Of a stretch of DNA of 64,000 bases, positions 51,539-60,186 are shown in pieces. A program made the position numbers and the translations under genes. Within the stretch, counting starts at the first letter, position 1. Every line of letters starts with the position of its first letter. The stretch spans positions 1 through 64,000 of the forward strand of contig DATGIL010000100.1 in assembly GCA_035295745.1 (NCBI GenBank). The letters are read 5' to 3'. The DNA is from JAIQFL01 sp035295745 (GTDB lineage: Bacteria; Acidobacteriota; Terriglobia; Bryobacterales; Bryobacteraceae). The notes under the pieces were generated by a model. It did no database searches. It worked only from the letters and a program-made list of their open reading frames with translations, and was not told the DNA's origin.

Positions 51539-52138
51539 ATGAACCAAACAGAATTGCCGGAAAATGGATTCGAAGGCGACATCGATCTGGGACTGGTCAT
51601 GGGGCAAAATCAGGCGTTCGGCCTGGTAGCCGGGCGCTGCTCGGCCGCACAGGCGGCCTGCCTGCGGCAAATCCGCGACAAGAAACTCTACAAGAAACGG
51701 TGCCCCGATTGGGACCAATTCTGCCGCGAGCACCTGCACATGGCGCGCAGCCAGGTCCACCACGTCATCAAACTCCTGAACGAGTTCGGTCCAGACTATT
51801 TCGAGCTTTCTCAACTCACGCGCGTATCGCCCGAGACTTATCGCGCCATTCAGCCCGCGCTCCAGGATAAGACTCTGCATGTGGAAGGAGAGGCCATCGC
51901 GCTGATCCCGGAGAATACCGCGCGGATTTCGGCCGCTGTCGCCAAATTGCGTAAAGCATCCAACCCGGAGGCATCCAAGCCGTCGCAGTGGACACAGCTT
52001 GAGGCATTGGAAAAGCGCAGCTACGCGATCGTCGATGAACTTGTGGAACTGGCCGGCAGCCAACAAATGCCTCACCAGATTTCCATCTTTCTGACGGGAT
52101 TGATGGCACGTTTGTCGCGGCTCCGTTCGCAACTTTGA
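51539..52138 (+). CDS. Uncharacterised acidobacterial protein, helix-turn-helix-like core
   Basis: 199 residues from ATG 51539 with AAAGGAG at ideal distance. After an acidic start, residues about 30-95 (SAAQAACLRQIRDKKLYKKR, CPDWDQFCREHLHMARSQV, HHVIKLLNEFGPDYFELSQL) resemble ParB-like or phage-regulator helix arrangements in which a host protein scores 'SxxxVxxxIKLLN'. The rest is helical (ISAAVAKLRKA, SYAIVDELVELAG). No signal peptide. Function unknown; DNA binding is inferred only. Expression may depend on the upstream attenuator. Confidence 0.6.
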   Translation: MNQTELPENGFEGDIDLGLVMGQNQAFGLVAGRCSAAQAACLRQIRDKKLYKKRCPDWDQFCREHLHMARSQVHHVIKLLNEFGPDYFELSQLTRVSPETYRAIQPALQDKTLHVEGEAIALIPENTARISAAVAKLRKASNPEASKPSQWTQLEALEKRSYAIVDELVELAGSQQMPHQISIFLTGLMARLSRLRSQL

Positions 52139-52183
52139 AGGATAGCGGAGGATTCCGCGCTCTCCGGGCAGTCGAGTGCGAAG

Positions 52184-52948
52184 TCAGCTCGATTTGGGCT
52201 TCTGCAGATTCACGCTGGTGCGATCCACCCCCGTGTTGCCCGTACTCTTCTGAAACGCATAGACGGCGATGTCGAATACGCCATACTCTCCGGGGACCCA
52301 TTGGGTGGTGCTGAACTGGCTGGGCGCCGTGGCATCGCTGTCGAATTGCAATTCAAAAGTGGATTCCTGCCCATTATGCAGCACCGATGCGACCACCTCG
52401 AAATCGTCGTATGGCCACGGGTCCGCGCCGATCGGGCAGCCGCACATCATGGTGACGTTGACGCGAATGGGAATCGCTCCATTCACATTTGGATTCTTCG
52501 GAAGGTAATGCGCGGGAGGATTCAAGACCTGCACAACCAGGCCCTGGATCTCAAGCAGAAATCCATCTTCGCGCAAGAGCCCATCGGGCGTGATCTCTTT
52601 GCCCGGGTAGATCCACGTCATCGCACTGGCGCGATTCGCCGATGCCTGCGCTGCCAGCGGACCGAACGCCGAGATCTCGACCAGGCGCGGCGACTCCAGC
52701 ATCAGCGTCGCCTCGAAACGGCAGGCATCGTTCGAGGGTGGATCCTGCGTTGGGATCGGCTCATTGCGGCAGAGCGGTATGGTCATCAAGCTAGCTGGTC
52801 CCGAACCGCCATGCGTGCGGCCGGAGGCGAGTAACTCGCCGGAATGGACGTCACGGATCGTGACCAGCGCGCCGCCGATGTCGTCGCCGAGGAATTTGCC
52901 ATCTCGGGCGATCACGCGGACTGTGATCCGGGTAGGAATTGCGGGCAT
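52184..52948 (-). CDS. Uncharacterised beta-rich protein
   Basis: 254 residues from ATG 52948. No signal peptide. N-terminal strands with a Gly/Asp pattern (ITVRVIARDGKFLGDDIGGA, LVTIRDVHSGELL) look like a carbohydrate- or Ig-like domain; further strands include VNVTMMCGCPIGADPWPYDDF and a C-terminal FDIAVYAFQKSTG. Three Cys (CRNE, CGC) might bind metal. Not recognised. Convergent with the gene at 51539. Confidence 0.55.
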   Translation of the reverse strand: MPAIPTRITVRVIARDGKFLGDDIGGALVTIRDVHSGELLASGRTHGGSGPASLMTIPLCRNEPIPTQDPPSNDACRFEATLMLESPRLVEISAFGPLAAQASANRASAMTWIYPGKEITPDGLLREDGFLLEIQGLVVQVLNPPAHYLPKNPNVNGAIPIRVNVTMMCGCPIGADPWPYDDFEVVASVLHNGQESTFELQFDSDATAPSQFSTTQWVPGEYGVFDIAVYAFQKSTGNTGVDRTSVNLQKPKSS

Positions 52949-53137
52949 TCCGCCAGCTTATCATCAGGCCGCCGCCGAATCGGTGCCACATCATTGATTG
53001 GCGGACAAATGGCGTGGAAAGTCTTCGCAGCAGACTTGGCGCAAAGACTCATCTGTGGCGCGTCGACACTTTTCGAGCGGCTCTCCAGGTTTCGCGGCAC
53101 GAAAGCACGTTCCTGCGGTTCAGCTTTGGCAGACTTG

Positions 53138-53188
53138 CGAAAAAGTCTCGACAAAGTGTCGAGACGGCAACCGGAGTGTTTCCGCCAC
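53138..53188. repeat. Palindromic element, copy 2 (inverted relative to copy 1)
   Basis: On the minus strand this reads GTGGCGGAAACAC-TCCGGTTGCC-GTCTCGACA-CTT-TGTCGAGAC-TTTTTCGC, matching copy 1 at 50-100 (GTGGCGCAAACAC-TCCTGTTTGCC-GTCTCGACA-CTCA-TGTCGAGAC-TTTTCG) almost base for base; the 9-bp hairpin arms are identical and only loop and spacer differ. The arms here are 53145-53153 and 53157-53165. A counterpart of the far end of copy 1 is not clear. It sits 33 bases before the TTG of the fusion gene, much as copy 1 precedes the GH106 gene. Confidence 0.65.
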
Positions 53189-53220
53189 GGCTTGGCCGCC
53201 GGACCTGTTACGATCCTAAG

Positions 53221-55599
53221 TTGAGCAACCCATGGCCGAGGCTTCCCCGCGGCCCGGCAGCCGTTCTGGCGGCGTTGTATCTGGAGGATCCGCGAGCGGA
53301 TCTTCTGGCCAGCCTGACGGATCGGGAATGGCAGGAGGCCCTCGATTTCAGCAATCGGTCGCAACTCACCCTGGCGCTTCGCCGGCGCATGCGCCACGTC
53401 ATGCCGGAGTGGGTGCGCGAGCGTACGGACGAAAATGCCGCGCACAATCTGGAGCGTCTGCGCCTTCTGCAGGATCTCTATCGGACTCTGGCGCAGAAGT
53501 TCGAATCCGCGGGGATCGAGTTCGCCGCTCTCAAAGGGCTGACGCACTGTCCGGATTTCGGCAGCGTCCCGGAAGATCGCACGCAGTACGATCTCGACCT
53601 GTTCGCTCCACAGCAACATATCGAAGCCGCGCGCGATGTAGTGCTGTCGCTCGGATTCGAGCCTCTGGAGTCGATGGACAATACGCCGACCGATCACATT
53701 CCGGCGCTGATCCGCAAGACGGGATGGGAGTGGCGCGGCGATTTCTTCGATCCCGAAATGCCGCTCGCGGTGGAGTTGCATTTTCGATTCTGGAACGGCC
53801 AGTTGGAGCGCCTTGCGGTGCCGGACACGGACGAGTTCTGGACGCGCCGCATAGTGGGCGAGGCGGCAGGAATTCCGCTTCCCATGCTGGACCTTCCCGA
53901 CCGGTTGGGCTTCGCATCGCTCCACGTGCTGAAGCACATTCTCCACGCCAGCGGACGCCCGTTTCATGTTTATGAGCTCGCGTGTTTTCTCAATGCACAC
54001 GCGGCTGACGATGCCTTCTGGCGGCGTTGGCAAGGATTGCATGCGCCCGAGTTGCGGCGGCTGGAAGCCGTCATGTTCCGCATGGCCTCGGAGTGGTTCG
54101 GGTGCGCCACGGGACCAGTCGCGCATGAGGACATCGAGCAGTTGCCGGCGGCGACGCAGGCTTGGTTCGACGAGTTCGCCACGTCGCCCGCGGGACGGCT
54201 CTTCCATTCACGCAAGGACGAGCTCTGGCTGCACCTGAGCCTGCTCACGTCGCGGCTGGATGCGTGGAGCGTGGCGCGGCGGCGCCTGTTTCCGGCGCGA
54301 TTACCCGGACAGGTGGATGCCATCTACATCCCGCAGAGCGAGATGAATTGGCAGCGGCGCGCGCTCAAGAGAATGCGCTATGCGGCGTATCTCGCCGCGC
54401 GGATGCGGCGGCACGTCGCGGCGCTGCCGAGCGCGGCCGGCTCGGGAGTGCGCTGGTGGTGGCGTACCAACAGCCTGGGCCGCCAATTCTGGACCTTTCT
54501 GGGAGCCGCGGTACTCCTCCACCTTGGACTTTTCATCTTTGCGCTGCTCTACAACCTGTACCTGATCGATCAGGGGTTTCGCGAGGATTTTCTGGGAGCA
54601 CTGAACGCGTTTGACCGAGTGGGGATGGTGGTGGGAATCCTGCCGGCCGCGCTGGTGGTGCATCGCCTGGGATTGCGCCGGACGCTGCTCGCCACGTTGG
54701 CGTCGCTTGCCGCGATCATGGCCGCGCGGTCGCTCGCGGTCGCTCGAATGCCGCTCGAGGCCCTTTCCTTCGCCTGGGGACTGGTCTTTGCGGTGTGGGC
54801 GGTGCTTCTGGCGCCGATGGTCGCCGGCCTGGTGGAGGAGAAGCGGCGGCCGGGAGCATTCAGTCTGTTTTTCGCCACGCTGTTCGCGGTGGGTATCGGA
54901 GGAAACTGGTTGGGCGGACATCTGCCCGGATGGCTGCACGGCAAACAGGCGGCGTTACTGGCGGCCGCGGCGCTGGTGGCAGCGGGGACGCTCTTGGCCG
55001 TGCGGCTCGCACCCGAAGGGCGCGCCCCAGCGGGCCGCCGCATCTATCCGCGGAGCAACTTCCTGGCGCGCTACCTGGGCCCGTTTGCGTTATGGCATCT
55101 GGCCACCGGATCGTTCAATCCGCTGGCGAATGCGTATTTCCAGCGGCTGCGATTTCCGGTAGAGCAGATCGGCGCGATTTTCTCGGGCTCGCAACTCGCG
55201 CAAGTCTGCACCGTGCTGCTAGCGCCCTGGGCGTTTCGCAAAGCGGGGTTGGCGCCGGGCATCGGCGGCATGATGGCGGCGACCGCGCTCGCTTTGGCGG
55301 GACTGGCATCGCAGACTTCGGGCACTGCTGCCGTTACGGCTTACGCTGCGTACATGTCGTTTCAGTGGATGAGCGAACCGGGACTGAACACGCTCCTGAT
55401 GAACCATGTGGACGAAAAAGAACGCAGCGGGGCATCGGCGTTGAATTACCTGGTGGCTTTCTCGGCGCAAGCAGTAGCGGCTTTCGCGGCCGGAAAATTA
55501 CTCACCCGGCACGGCTACGGCCCGGTGTTAGCAGGCTCGGCGGCAATCGCCGCGATGGCGGCTGTTCTCTTCCCCACATTGGTGGGCAGGCGCAAGTAG
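53221..55599 (+). CDS. Fusion of PF14907-type nucleotidyltransferase and MFS transporter
   Basis: 792 residues from TTG 53221; the open frame upstream passes through the palindromic repeat and is not protein-like. Residues 1-390 are a NTP_transf_5 (uncharacterised nucleotidyltransferase) domain: FESAGIEFAALKGL near 98-107 and YDLDLF near 125 give the K-G and DxD elements of the family. After a basic linker (about 395-420) residues 423-792 form a major-facilitator permease with about 11 hydrophobic helices (LLHLGLFIFALLYNLYLIDQ, MEKERSGASALNYLVAF-type loop). PF14907 proteins usually stand alone in peptide-modification or polysaccharide clusters; a membrane fusion is unusual. Roles might be modification and export of the same product. 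Confidence 0.72.
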   Translation: MSNPWPRLPRGPAAVLAALYLEDPRADLLASLTDREWQEALDFSNRSQLTLALRRRMRHVMPEWVRERTDENAAHNLERLRLLQDLYRTLAQKFESAGIEFAALKGLTHCPDFGSVPEDRTQYDLDLFAPQQHIEAARDVVLSLGFEPLESMDNTPTDHIPALIRKTGWEWRGDFFDPEMPLAVELHFRFWNGQLERLAVPDTDEFWTRRIVGEAAGIPLPMLDLPDRLGFASLHVLKHILHASGRPFHVYELACFLNAHAADDAFWRRWQGLHAPELRRLEAVMFRMASEWFGCATGPVAHEDIEQLPAATQAWFDEFATSPAGRLFHSRKDELWLHLSLLTSRLDAWSVARRRLFPARLPGQVDAIYIPQSEMNWQRRALKRMRYAAYLAARMRRHVAALPSAAGSGVRWWWRTNSLGRQFWTFLGAAVLLHLGLFIFALLYNLYLIDQGFREDFLGALNAFDRVGMVVGILPAALVVHRLGLRRTLLATLASLAAIMAARSLAVARMPLEALSFAWGLVFAVWAVLLAPMVAGLVEEKRRPGAFSLFFATLFAVGIGGNWLGGHLPGWLHGKQAALLAAAALVAAGTLLAVRLAPEGRAPAGRRIYPRSNFLARYLGPFALWHLATGSFNPLANAYFQRLRFPVEQIGAIFSGSQLAQVCTVLLAPWAFRKAGLAPGIGGMMAATALALAGLASQTSGTAAVTAYAAYMSFQWMSEPGLNTLLMNHVDEKERSGASALNYLVAFSAQAVAAFAAGKLLTRHGYGPVLAGSAAIAAMAAVLFPTLVGRRK

Positions 55600-55606
55600 G
55601 GATAAG

Positions 55607-56734
55607 ATGCAAGTGAACACCATGACCCGAATCCTGCTTGTCGTGTATGCCGCTCTGCCCCTGATTGCCGCTGCGCAATCCGCGAATCCCAGCGAGAAGC
55701 CTCTGCGGCTGGCCATTGCCGGACTGGCACACGGACATGTCTCGGGCTTCCTGAACAATGCGATGCGCCGCAAGGACGTGCAACTGGTGGGCGTCTTCGA
55801 TCCCGATCACACGCTCGGCATGACCTACGCGCAGCGCGCGCAGAATGGCTTCCCGGCGGACATCCTGTTTACCGATCTCGGCAAGATGCTCGACACCGTG
55901 AAGCCGGAAGCGGTGGCGACGTTTACCAGCACGTTCGACCACGCCATGGTGGTAGAGGCCTGCGCGGCCCGGCACATCACGGTGATGATGGAAAAGCCGC
56001 TGGCGGTGGATATGAAGCAGGCGCGCGCGATCCAGCAGGCCGCCGCGCGCAGCGGGATTGCGGTGATCGTCAATTACGAAACCACCTGGTACCGCAGTCA
56101 CGGCGAAATCTGGAAGCTCATGAAGGAACAGAAGGCGGGCGGCGAGATTCGCAAGATGGTAGCCATGGACGGGCACGAGGGTCCCAAGGAAATCCACGTG
56201 CAGCCGGAGTTCCTGGCGTGGCTGACGGATCCGGTGAAGAACGGCGCGGGCGCGTTGTTCGATTTCGGATGCTACGGCGCGAATCTGATGACGTGGATGA
56301 TGGACAATCAGCGCCCCTTGAAAGTCACCGCCCTCGCGCAGACTAACAAGCCGCAGATCTATGCGCACGTCGACGACGAAGCCACCATCCTGGTGGAGTA
56401 TCCGAAGGCGCAGGGCATCATTCAGGCGTCGTGGAACTGGCCGTTTGCACGCAAGGATTTTGAGGTCTATGCGGAGCGTGCTTACGCGGTCGCAACGGGT
56501 GGCAATAGTCTGAAAGTGCGTTTGCCCGGCGAGCATAGCGTGGAAGAGTCACGCACGCCCGCGGAACTTCCTCCCGGCCAGCAGGACTCAATCTCGTATC
56601 TGAAGGCTGTGGCTCACGGCGAGTTCAAGCCTTCCGGTTTGAGTTCACTCGAAAACAACGTGATTGTGACCGAGATCCTGGATGCCGCGCGCGAATCCGT
56701 TCGCACGGGGAAGACGATTACCCTGTCGCGGTAA
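55607..56734 (+). CDS. Secreted Gfo/Idh/MocA-family oxidoreductase
   Basis: 375 residues from ATG 55607 (ATG 55622 possible). Unusually for the family it has a signal peptide (about 5-25, ILLVVYAALPLIAAAQ). The Rossmann motif is LAIAGLAHGHVSGFL; VEACAARHITVMMEKPLAVDM contains the conserved EKP, and LFDFGCYGANLMTWM the substrate-side D..H/G region with the usual His replaced by Gly-Cys. NAD(P) is held tightly in periplasmic relatives such as glucose-fructose oxidoreductase. Eight bases after the fusion gene, so probably one operon. Confidence 0.82.
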   Translation: MQVNTMTRILLVVYAALPLIAAAQSANPSEKPLRLAIAGLAHGHVSGFLNNAMRRKDVQLVGVFDPDHTLGMTYAQRAQNGFPADILFTDLGKMLDTVKPEAVATFTSTFDHAMVVEACAARHITVMMEKPLAVDMKQARAIQQAAARSGIAVIVNYETTWYRSHGEIWKLMKEQKAGGEIRKMVAMDGHEGPKEIHVQPEFLAWLTDPVKNGAGALFDFGCYGANLMTWMMDNQRPLKVTALAQTNKPQIYAHVDDEATILVEYPKAQGIIQASWNWPFARKDFEVYAERAYAVATGGNSLKVRLPGEHSVEESRTPAELPPGQQDSISYLKAVAHGEFKPSGLSSLENNVIVTEILDAARESVRTGKTITLSR

Positions 56735-56750
56735 AGCCAGGCCGGTAAAG

Positions 56751-57608
56751 CTACTTCACCGAGACCTTGACCTGCGCATTCGACCAGCAGCACTGAAATC
56801 CGCGGCCGCCTTCTCCCGACCAGTCGTTGGCCACCACCCGCAGGATATACTCGCCCGGATCGCTGAACGTGGCTGTGGTGGACGCTTTACCGCTGAACTT
56901 CGCGGATGCCGGCGCGGAGAAGTCCGCCTTCTCCACCGGAGGCCTCTCGTTGCTGAACGTGACCTTGCCCGGGCCGCGGAATTTGCTCCAGGCGACCGTG
57001 ACGGGCGAGGTTCGCGGCACCGGGCCGGCGTTAGGCGGATGGGCGTCGTCCGCCACCCACACCGTGAGCGGAAGCGGTTCGGACGTGGTGGCTTTCAATG
57101 ACGTGCTTTGACCGGCGGGACCGAGAACGAACGGACCGCCTTCGCCAAATCCGATGAAAGGCGGCGCATTGCCATTCGCGTCCACAAACGGCGACAGCTC
57201 CCAAAGCGTATTCACATCCAGCGGGATGACCGTGGTCTGACCGTTCGCAACGATCGTCCACGTGAGCCTCCTGTCACCGAAATCTTTCGGCACGGTGATG
57301 GTAAAGACGCCCCATTGCCTTCCCGGCAGAAAGTGAGTGGGTTGACCTTGATCCGGTCCACCCGGCTCGATACGATTATTCGGCCCTGGCGGAATGTCGA
57401 GTTCCTGCTTGAGATTGCGATTGTAATAGCCCACCAGAATCCGCAGGCTGCCGTCGGGATTCGCAAACCATCCTTCGAACGCGCCGGTAATGCTCTGTCC
57501 GGAATCGTGGGCGGGCTCGAAGGGCAACTGCTGCGCGCCGAGAACCAGCAGCCCGCAAAGACCCATGGTGAACCAGGCGGCTGTGGCTGCCGCGCGTTTG
57601 GTCCGCAT
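56751..57608 (-). CDS. Secreted protein of unknown function, partner of the cytochrome/monooxygenase gene
   Basis: About 285 residues from ATG 57608; a longer frame reaches into the next gene. Signal peptide about 1-27 (LCGLLVLGAQ). The mature part is beta-rich with many Gly and Pro: FEGWFANPDGSLRILVGYYNR, QWGVFTITVPKDFG, DPGEYILRVVANDWSG and the terminal FQCCWSNAQVKVSV; the last block resembles periplasmic carbohydrate-/copper-associated Ig-like domains. Ten bases after the cytochrome/monooxygenase gene, so co-transcribed. Confidence 0.65.
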   Translation of the reverse strand: MRTKRAAATAAWFTMGLCGLLVLGAQQLPFEPAHDSGQSITGAFEGWFANPDGSLRILVGYYNRNLKQELDIPPGPNNRIEPGGPDQGQPTHFLPGRQWGVFTITVPKDFGDRRLTWTIVANGQTTVIPLDVNTLWELSPFVDANGNAPPFIGFGEGGPFVLGPAGQSTSLKATTSEPLPLTVWVADDAHPPNAGPVPRTSPVTVAWSKFRGPGKVTFSNERPPVEKADFSAPASAKFSGKASTTATFSDPGEYILRVVANDWSGEGGRGFQCCWSNAQVKVSVK

Positions 57609-57618
57609 GTTGGCGCGC

Positions 57619-58962
57619 CTATTGCCTCGCGGCTGCCAGGCCTGTGGCAGCGGGCTTCGTCTTATGGTGCGAGAGCCAGTCGGTGTAGTCGGCATCGCTC
57701 ATGTAGGTGACGTTCACCCAGGCGTGGGCCATTTCGTCCACGGTGCGGTCTCCGAATCCGACCCACTGGTCGGGATCGGGGTTGTGCGGGTTGGCTCGCG
57801 TGTTGTCGTGCCACGCGGTCACGTGGATGATCGTGCCTTTAGGCAGCACCGGAGCGTCGTCATCGGCGTAAATGTAGTTGTTCATCCAGTTGAAATTGAA
57901 ATTATTGACGTAGCTCAGCATCTGGCGGCTGCCGTCGGGGAGAATCGCCTCGAGCGCCATCGCTTTGCCGCGGAGGTGCATGTGCGGCTGGAAATTCTCC
58001 AGGCGGGCGGCTTGCGGAAGGACGTGGTATCCCTGCGACTCGGCCACCGTGTTGGGTGGAATATCCAACGCGCTGCCGGTATTCGGGTAGGCGTTGAACA
58101 GCGTCAGGCGCGTGCGGTACTTGGGTGTCTCGCCTTTCGGATAGAAGTACACCGCCAGTTCGGCCTGGTCGCGAATCTGCTCACCCACCGCGTGCAGGTG
58201 CAGTTCCCAGGAGATATGCGAGCCTGGCAGCAGCAACTTGCCGGTGTTCGGCCGATAGATGTCGAAACTCTTGCCGATGGCCCATTCCATCAGCAGACCA
58301 GCGTTCGCCATTCCTCCCGCGCCCGCAGCGGGAGTCGTGCCGGGTTCTTCCTGATAGAGGTAGGCCAGCACGTGATGCATGATCTTCCGGCCCGCCGCCG
58401 TGGACGGACGGATCTCGACGGCCCGCACCCATCGCGGCTCTGTGATCGGCACCTCGGTATACGGCTTGAACCAGGTGTCCTGCCCATGCGCCGGCATCGT
58501 GTACGACTCCGATTTCAGTACCAGGTCGGGCTCGCCGTAGAGCTTCGCCAATTGCCAGCCCTGGTCGCTGGGCCACTGTTTCGGAGGCGGCATCTCTTTG
58601 GAGTCGCCCTCGGGCGCTCCGGCATCCACCCATCGCACGATCGTGGCGATCTGCGGGTCGGTCAGCGAACGGTCGTTCTGGAAGTGCTGGATGCCGACGG
58701 TCTTGTCGAGGTGCCACGGCGGCATGTTGCGCGTGATCACGCGCTGTTTGATGGACTTGGCCCAGGGGCGTGTCTCTTCGTAAGAGACCAGCGACATGGG
58801 CGCGGCGGTTCCCTTACGATGGCACTCCTGGCACTTTTCCTGGAAGATCGGTGCGATGTCCCGTGCGAATGTGACCTGCGGAGTACCCGAGTCCGCGGCC
58901 ACGGCGAGGCACGGCAACGTCAGCAGGGCGCTGAGCGTTCCAACACAAACTGCATCCCTCAT
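57619..58962 (-). CDS. Secreted mono-heme cytochrome c with copper-monooxygenase-like domain
   Basis: 447 residues. Signal peptide about 1-23. A cytochrome c domain has one heme site C44-x2-C47-H48 (CQECH) and a later Met (TAAPMSL) as likely axial ligand. The rest (about 130-440) has the His pattern of peptidylglycine-type (PHM) copper type II ascorbate-dependent monooxygenases: KIMHHVLAYL, SHISWELHLHAVG and NFQPHMHLRGKAM. The closest relatives in soil bacteria are of unknown substrate. It would oxidise something in the periplasm, using heme-delivered electrons. First gene of a two-gene operon. Confidence 0.72.
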   Translation of the reverse strand: MRDAVCVGTLSALLTLPCLAVAADSGTPQVTFARDIAPIFQEKCQECHRKGTAAPMSLVSYEETRPWAKSIKQRVITRNMPPWHLDKTVGIQHFQNDRSLTDPQIATIVRWVDAGAPEGDSKEMPPPKQWPSDQGWQLAKLYGEPDLVLKSESYTMPAHGQDTWFKPYTEVPITEPRWVRAVEIRPSTAAGRKIMHHVLAYLYQEEPGTTPAAGAGGMANAGLLMEWAIGKSFDIYRPNTGKLLLPGSHISWELHLHAVGEQIRDQAELAVYFYPKGETPKYRTRLTLFNAYPNTGSALDIPPNTVAESQGYHVLPQAARLENFQPHMHLRGKAMALEAILPDGSRQMLSYVNNFNFNWMNNYIYADDDAPVLPKGTIIHVTAWHDNTRANPHNPDPDQWVGFGDRTVDEMAHAWVNVTYMSDADYTDWLSHHKTKPAATGLAAARQ

Positions 58963-59053
58963 GGCGGCTCCTTTGATCGAGGCCGAATCTTACAAGAGTC
59001 TAATGGGTTCGGCGCATGATGTCAAAGGGAGGCCGTCCGTCCGGTCGGGCGGT

Positions 59054-60001
59054 TTAGGACGCGCCGGCGCGCACCACGTCGGCGAATTTGTCGAGGTCGA
59101 TATTCCCGCCGGAGACAATCGCGACCACGCGGCCCGCTCCGGCCCTGCCGGAGACGGCTGCCGCAATCGCACAGGCGGAAGCGCCTTCCACGATGATGCG
59201 ATTCCGCTCGGCTGCCATCTTCATGGCCTGTCCTGCCTCTGCGAGAGTCATCACCAGTGAGCCGTCCAGCAGCGTCTTCGCCCGCTCGAACATGTTCGCA
59301 AAGACGACCTTGCTGCCGATGCCGTCAACGAACGAGGGGCGATAATCCACGGTACGCGGCTCCCCAGCGGCGAGCGAGGCGGCGAGCGGCGCCGCAGTCT
59401 CGATTTCGGCGGCGTAGATTCGCACCTGTGGCGCCAGTCGGCGGAGCACGGAGGCAATGCCGCAGGCCAGGCCGCCCCCGCCCCAGGGAATCACCACCGC
59501 GTCGAGATTGGGCAGGTCTTCCAGCAACTCGAGCGCGATCGTGCCATTGCCTGCCATCACATCGAGATCGTCAAATGCGTGAATGAATGTGGCGTCGACG
59601 CCCGGATAGCTGCGGGTTTCAAAAGTACGCCACCAATCGGCAAACGGCACCTGGATCACGCGCCCGCCCATGCGCTCGACTGCGCGGATTTTGGTCTGCG
59701 GCGCGGTATCCGGCGCCACGATGGTGGCCGGCACTCCCAAACGCCGAGCGCAGAAGGCCACTCCTTGCGCCATGTTGCCGGCCGATGCAGTGAGCACTCC
59801 GCGCTCGAGCTTCTCACGGGGAGTCCGCCCCATGACGTTCGCCGCGCCGCGAATCTTGAAGGATCCGATGGGCTGGAGATTTTCCAATTTGAGATAGACA
59901 GAGGGTGCGGCGTCCCCCTGAAACGCGACGAGCGGCGTTCGCATTGCGATGTCCGCGATGCGACGGCGAGCTTCTTCGACTTGGGCGAGGGTGACGGGCA
60001 T
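59054..60001 (-). CDS. Threonine/serine dehydratase (PLP, fold type II)
   Basis: 315 residues, the size of a catabolic dehydratase without ACT regulatory domain. PLP Lys in GSFKIRGAANVM (about residue 49); phosphate-binding Gly loop GGGGLACGIA (about 170), SAGNMAQGVAF and the ending VAIVSGGNIDLDKF. Reaction: L-threonine to 2-oxobutanoate + NH3 (and Ser to pyruvate), cytoplasmic. Without an ACT domain it would escape isoleucine feedback. A diaminopropionate or threo-3-hydroxyaspartate relative cannot be excluded. Confidence 0.82.
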   Translation of the reverse strand: MPVTLAQVEEARRRIADIAMRTPLVAFQGDAAPSVYLKLENLQPIGSFKIRGAANVMGRTPREKLERGVLTASAGNMAQGVAFCARRLGVPATIVAPDTAPQTKIRAVERMGGRVIQVPFADWWRTFETRSYPGVDATFIHAFDDLDVMAGNGTIALELLEDLPNLDAVVIPWGGGGLACGIASVLRRLAPQVRIYAAEIETAAPLAASLAAGEPRTVDYRPSFVDGIGSKVVFANMFERAKTLLDGSLVMTLAEAGQAMKMAAERNRIIVEGASACAIAAAVSGRAGAGRVVAIVSGGNIDLDKFADVVRAGAS

Positions 60002-60012
60002 TACGGATTATT

Positions 60013-60186
60013 ATGTCCCAAAGGCGACAGCTCTCGCGCGACGAATTCGAGTTCCGTGATTATCTGACGCAAGGCGAATCGTTGAACCCCGATACGAACG
60101 ACTGCCAGCCCGTTCCGCGCCATCTGGAGATCAAAGAGCTTCTCGCAAAGCATATCCTCAGAAAACTGAAGGTCACTCCAGAGTAA
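60013..60186 (+). CDS. Possible small hydrophilic protein
   Basis: 57 codons from ATG 60013: MSQRRQLSRDEFEFRDYLTQ, ESLNPDTNDCQPVPRHLEIK, LLAKHILRKLKVTPE. Strongly charged and helix-like, unlike the antisense reading of the same bases (60001-60261 minus), which I consider a shadow. No good ribosome-binding site. It is divergent from the dehydratase. Reported as low-confidence. Confidence 0.3.
   Translation: MSQRRQLSRDEFEFRDYLTQGESLNPDTNDCQPVPRHLEIKELLAKHILRKLKVTPE

Noticed and set aside
52939..53220. N-terminal extension of the nucleotidyltransferase-MFS frame
   Set aside because: Reads through the second palindromic element with junk-like sequence; TTG 53221 starts clean family sequence.
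12023..55599. A lasso-peptide-type cluster (AsnB-like, HPr-kinase-like, PF14907)
   Set aside because: The three genes are 17-24 kb apart on different units with no precursor peptide or PqqD-like protein between them.
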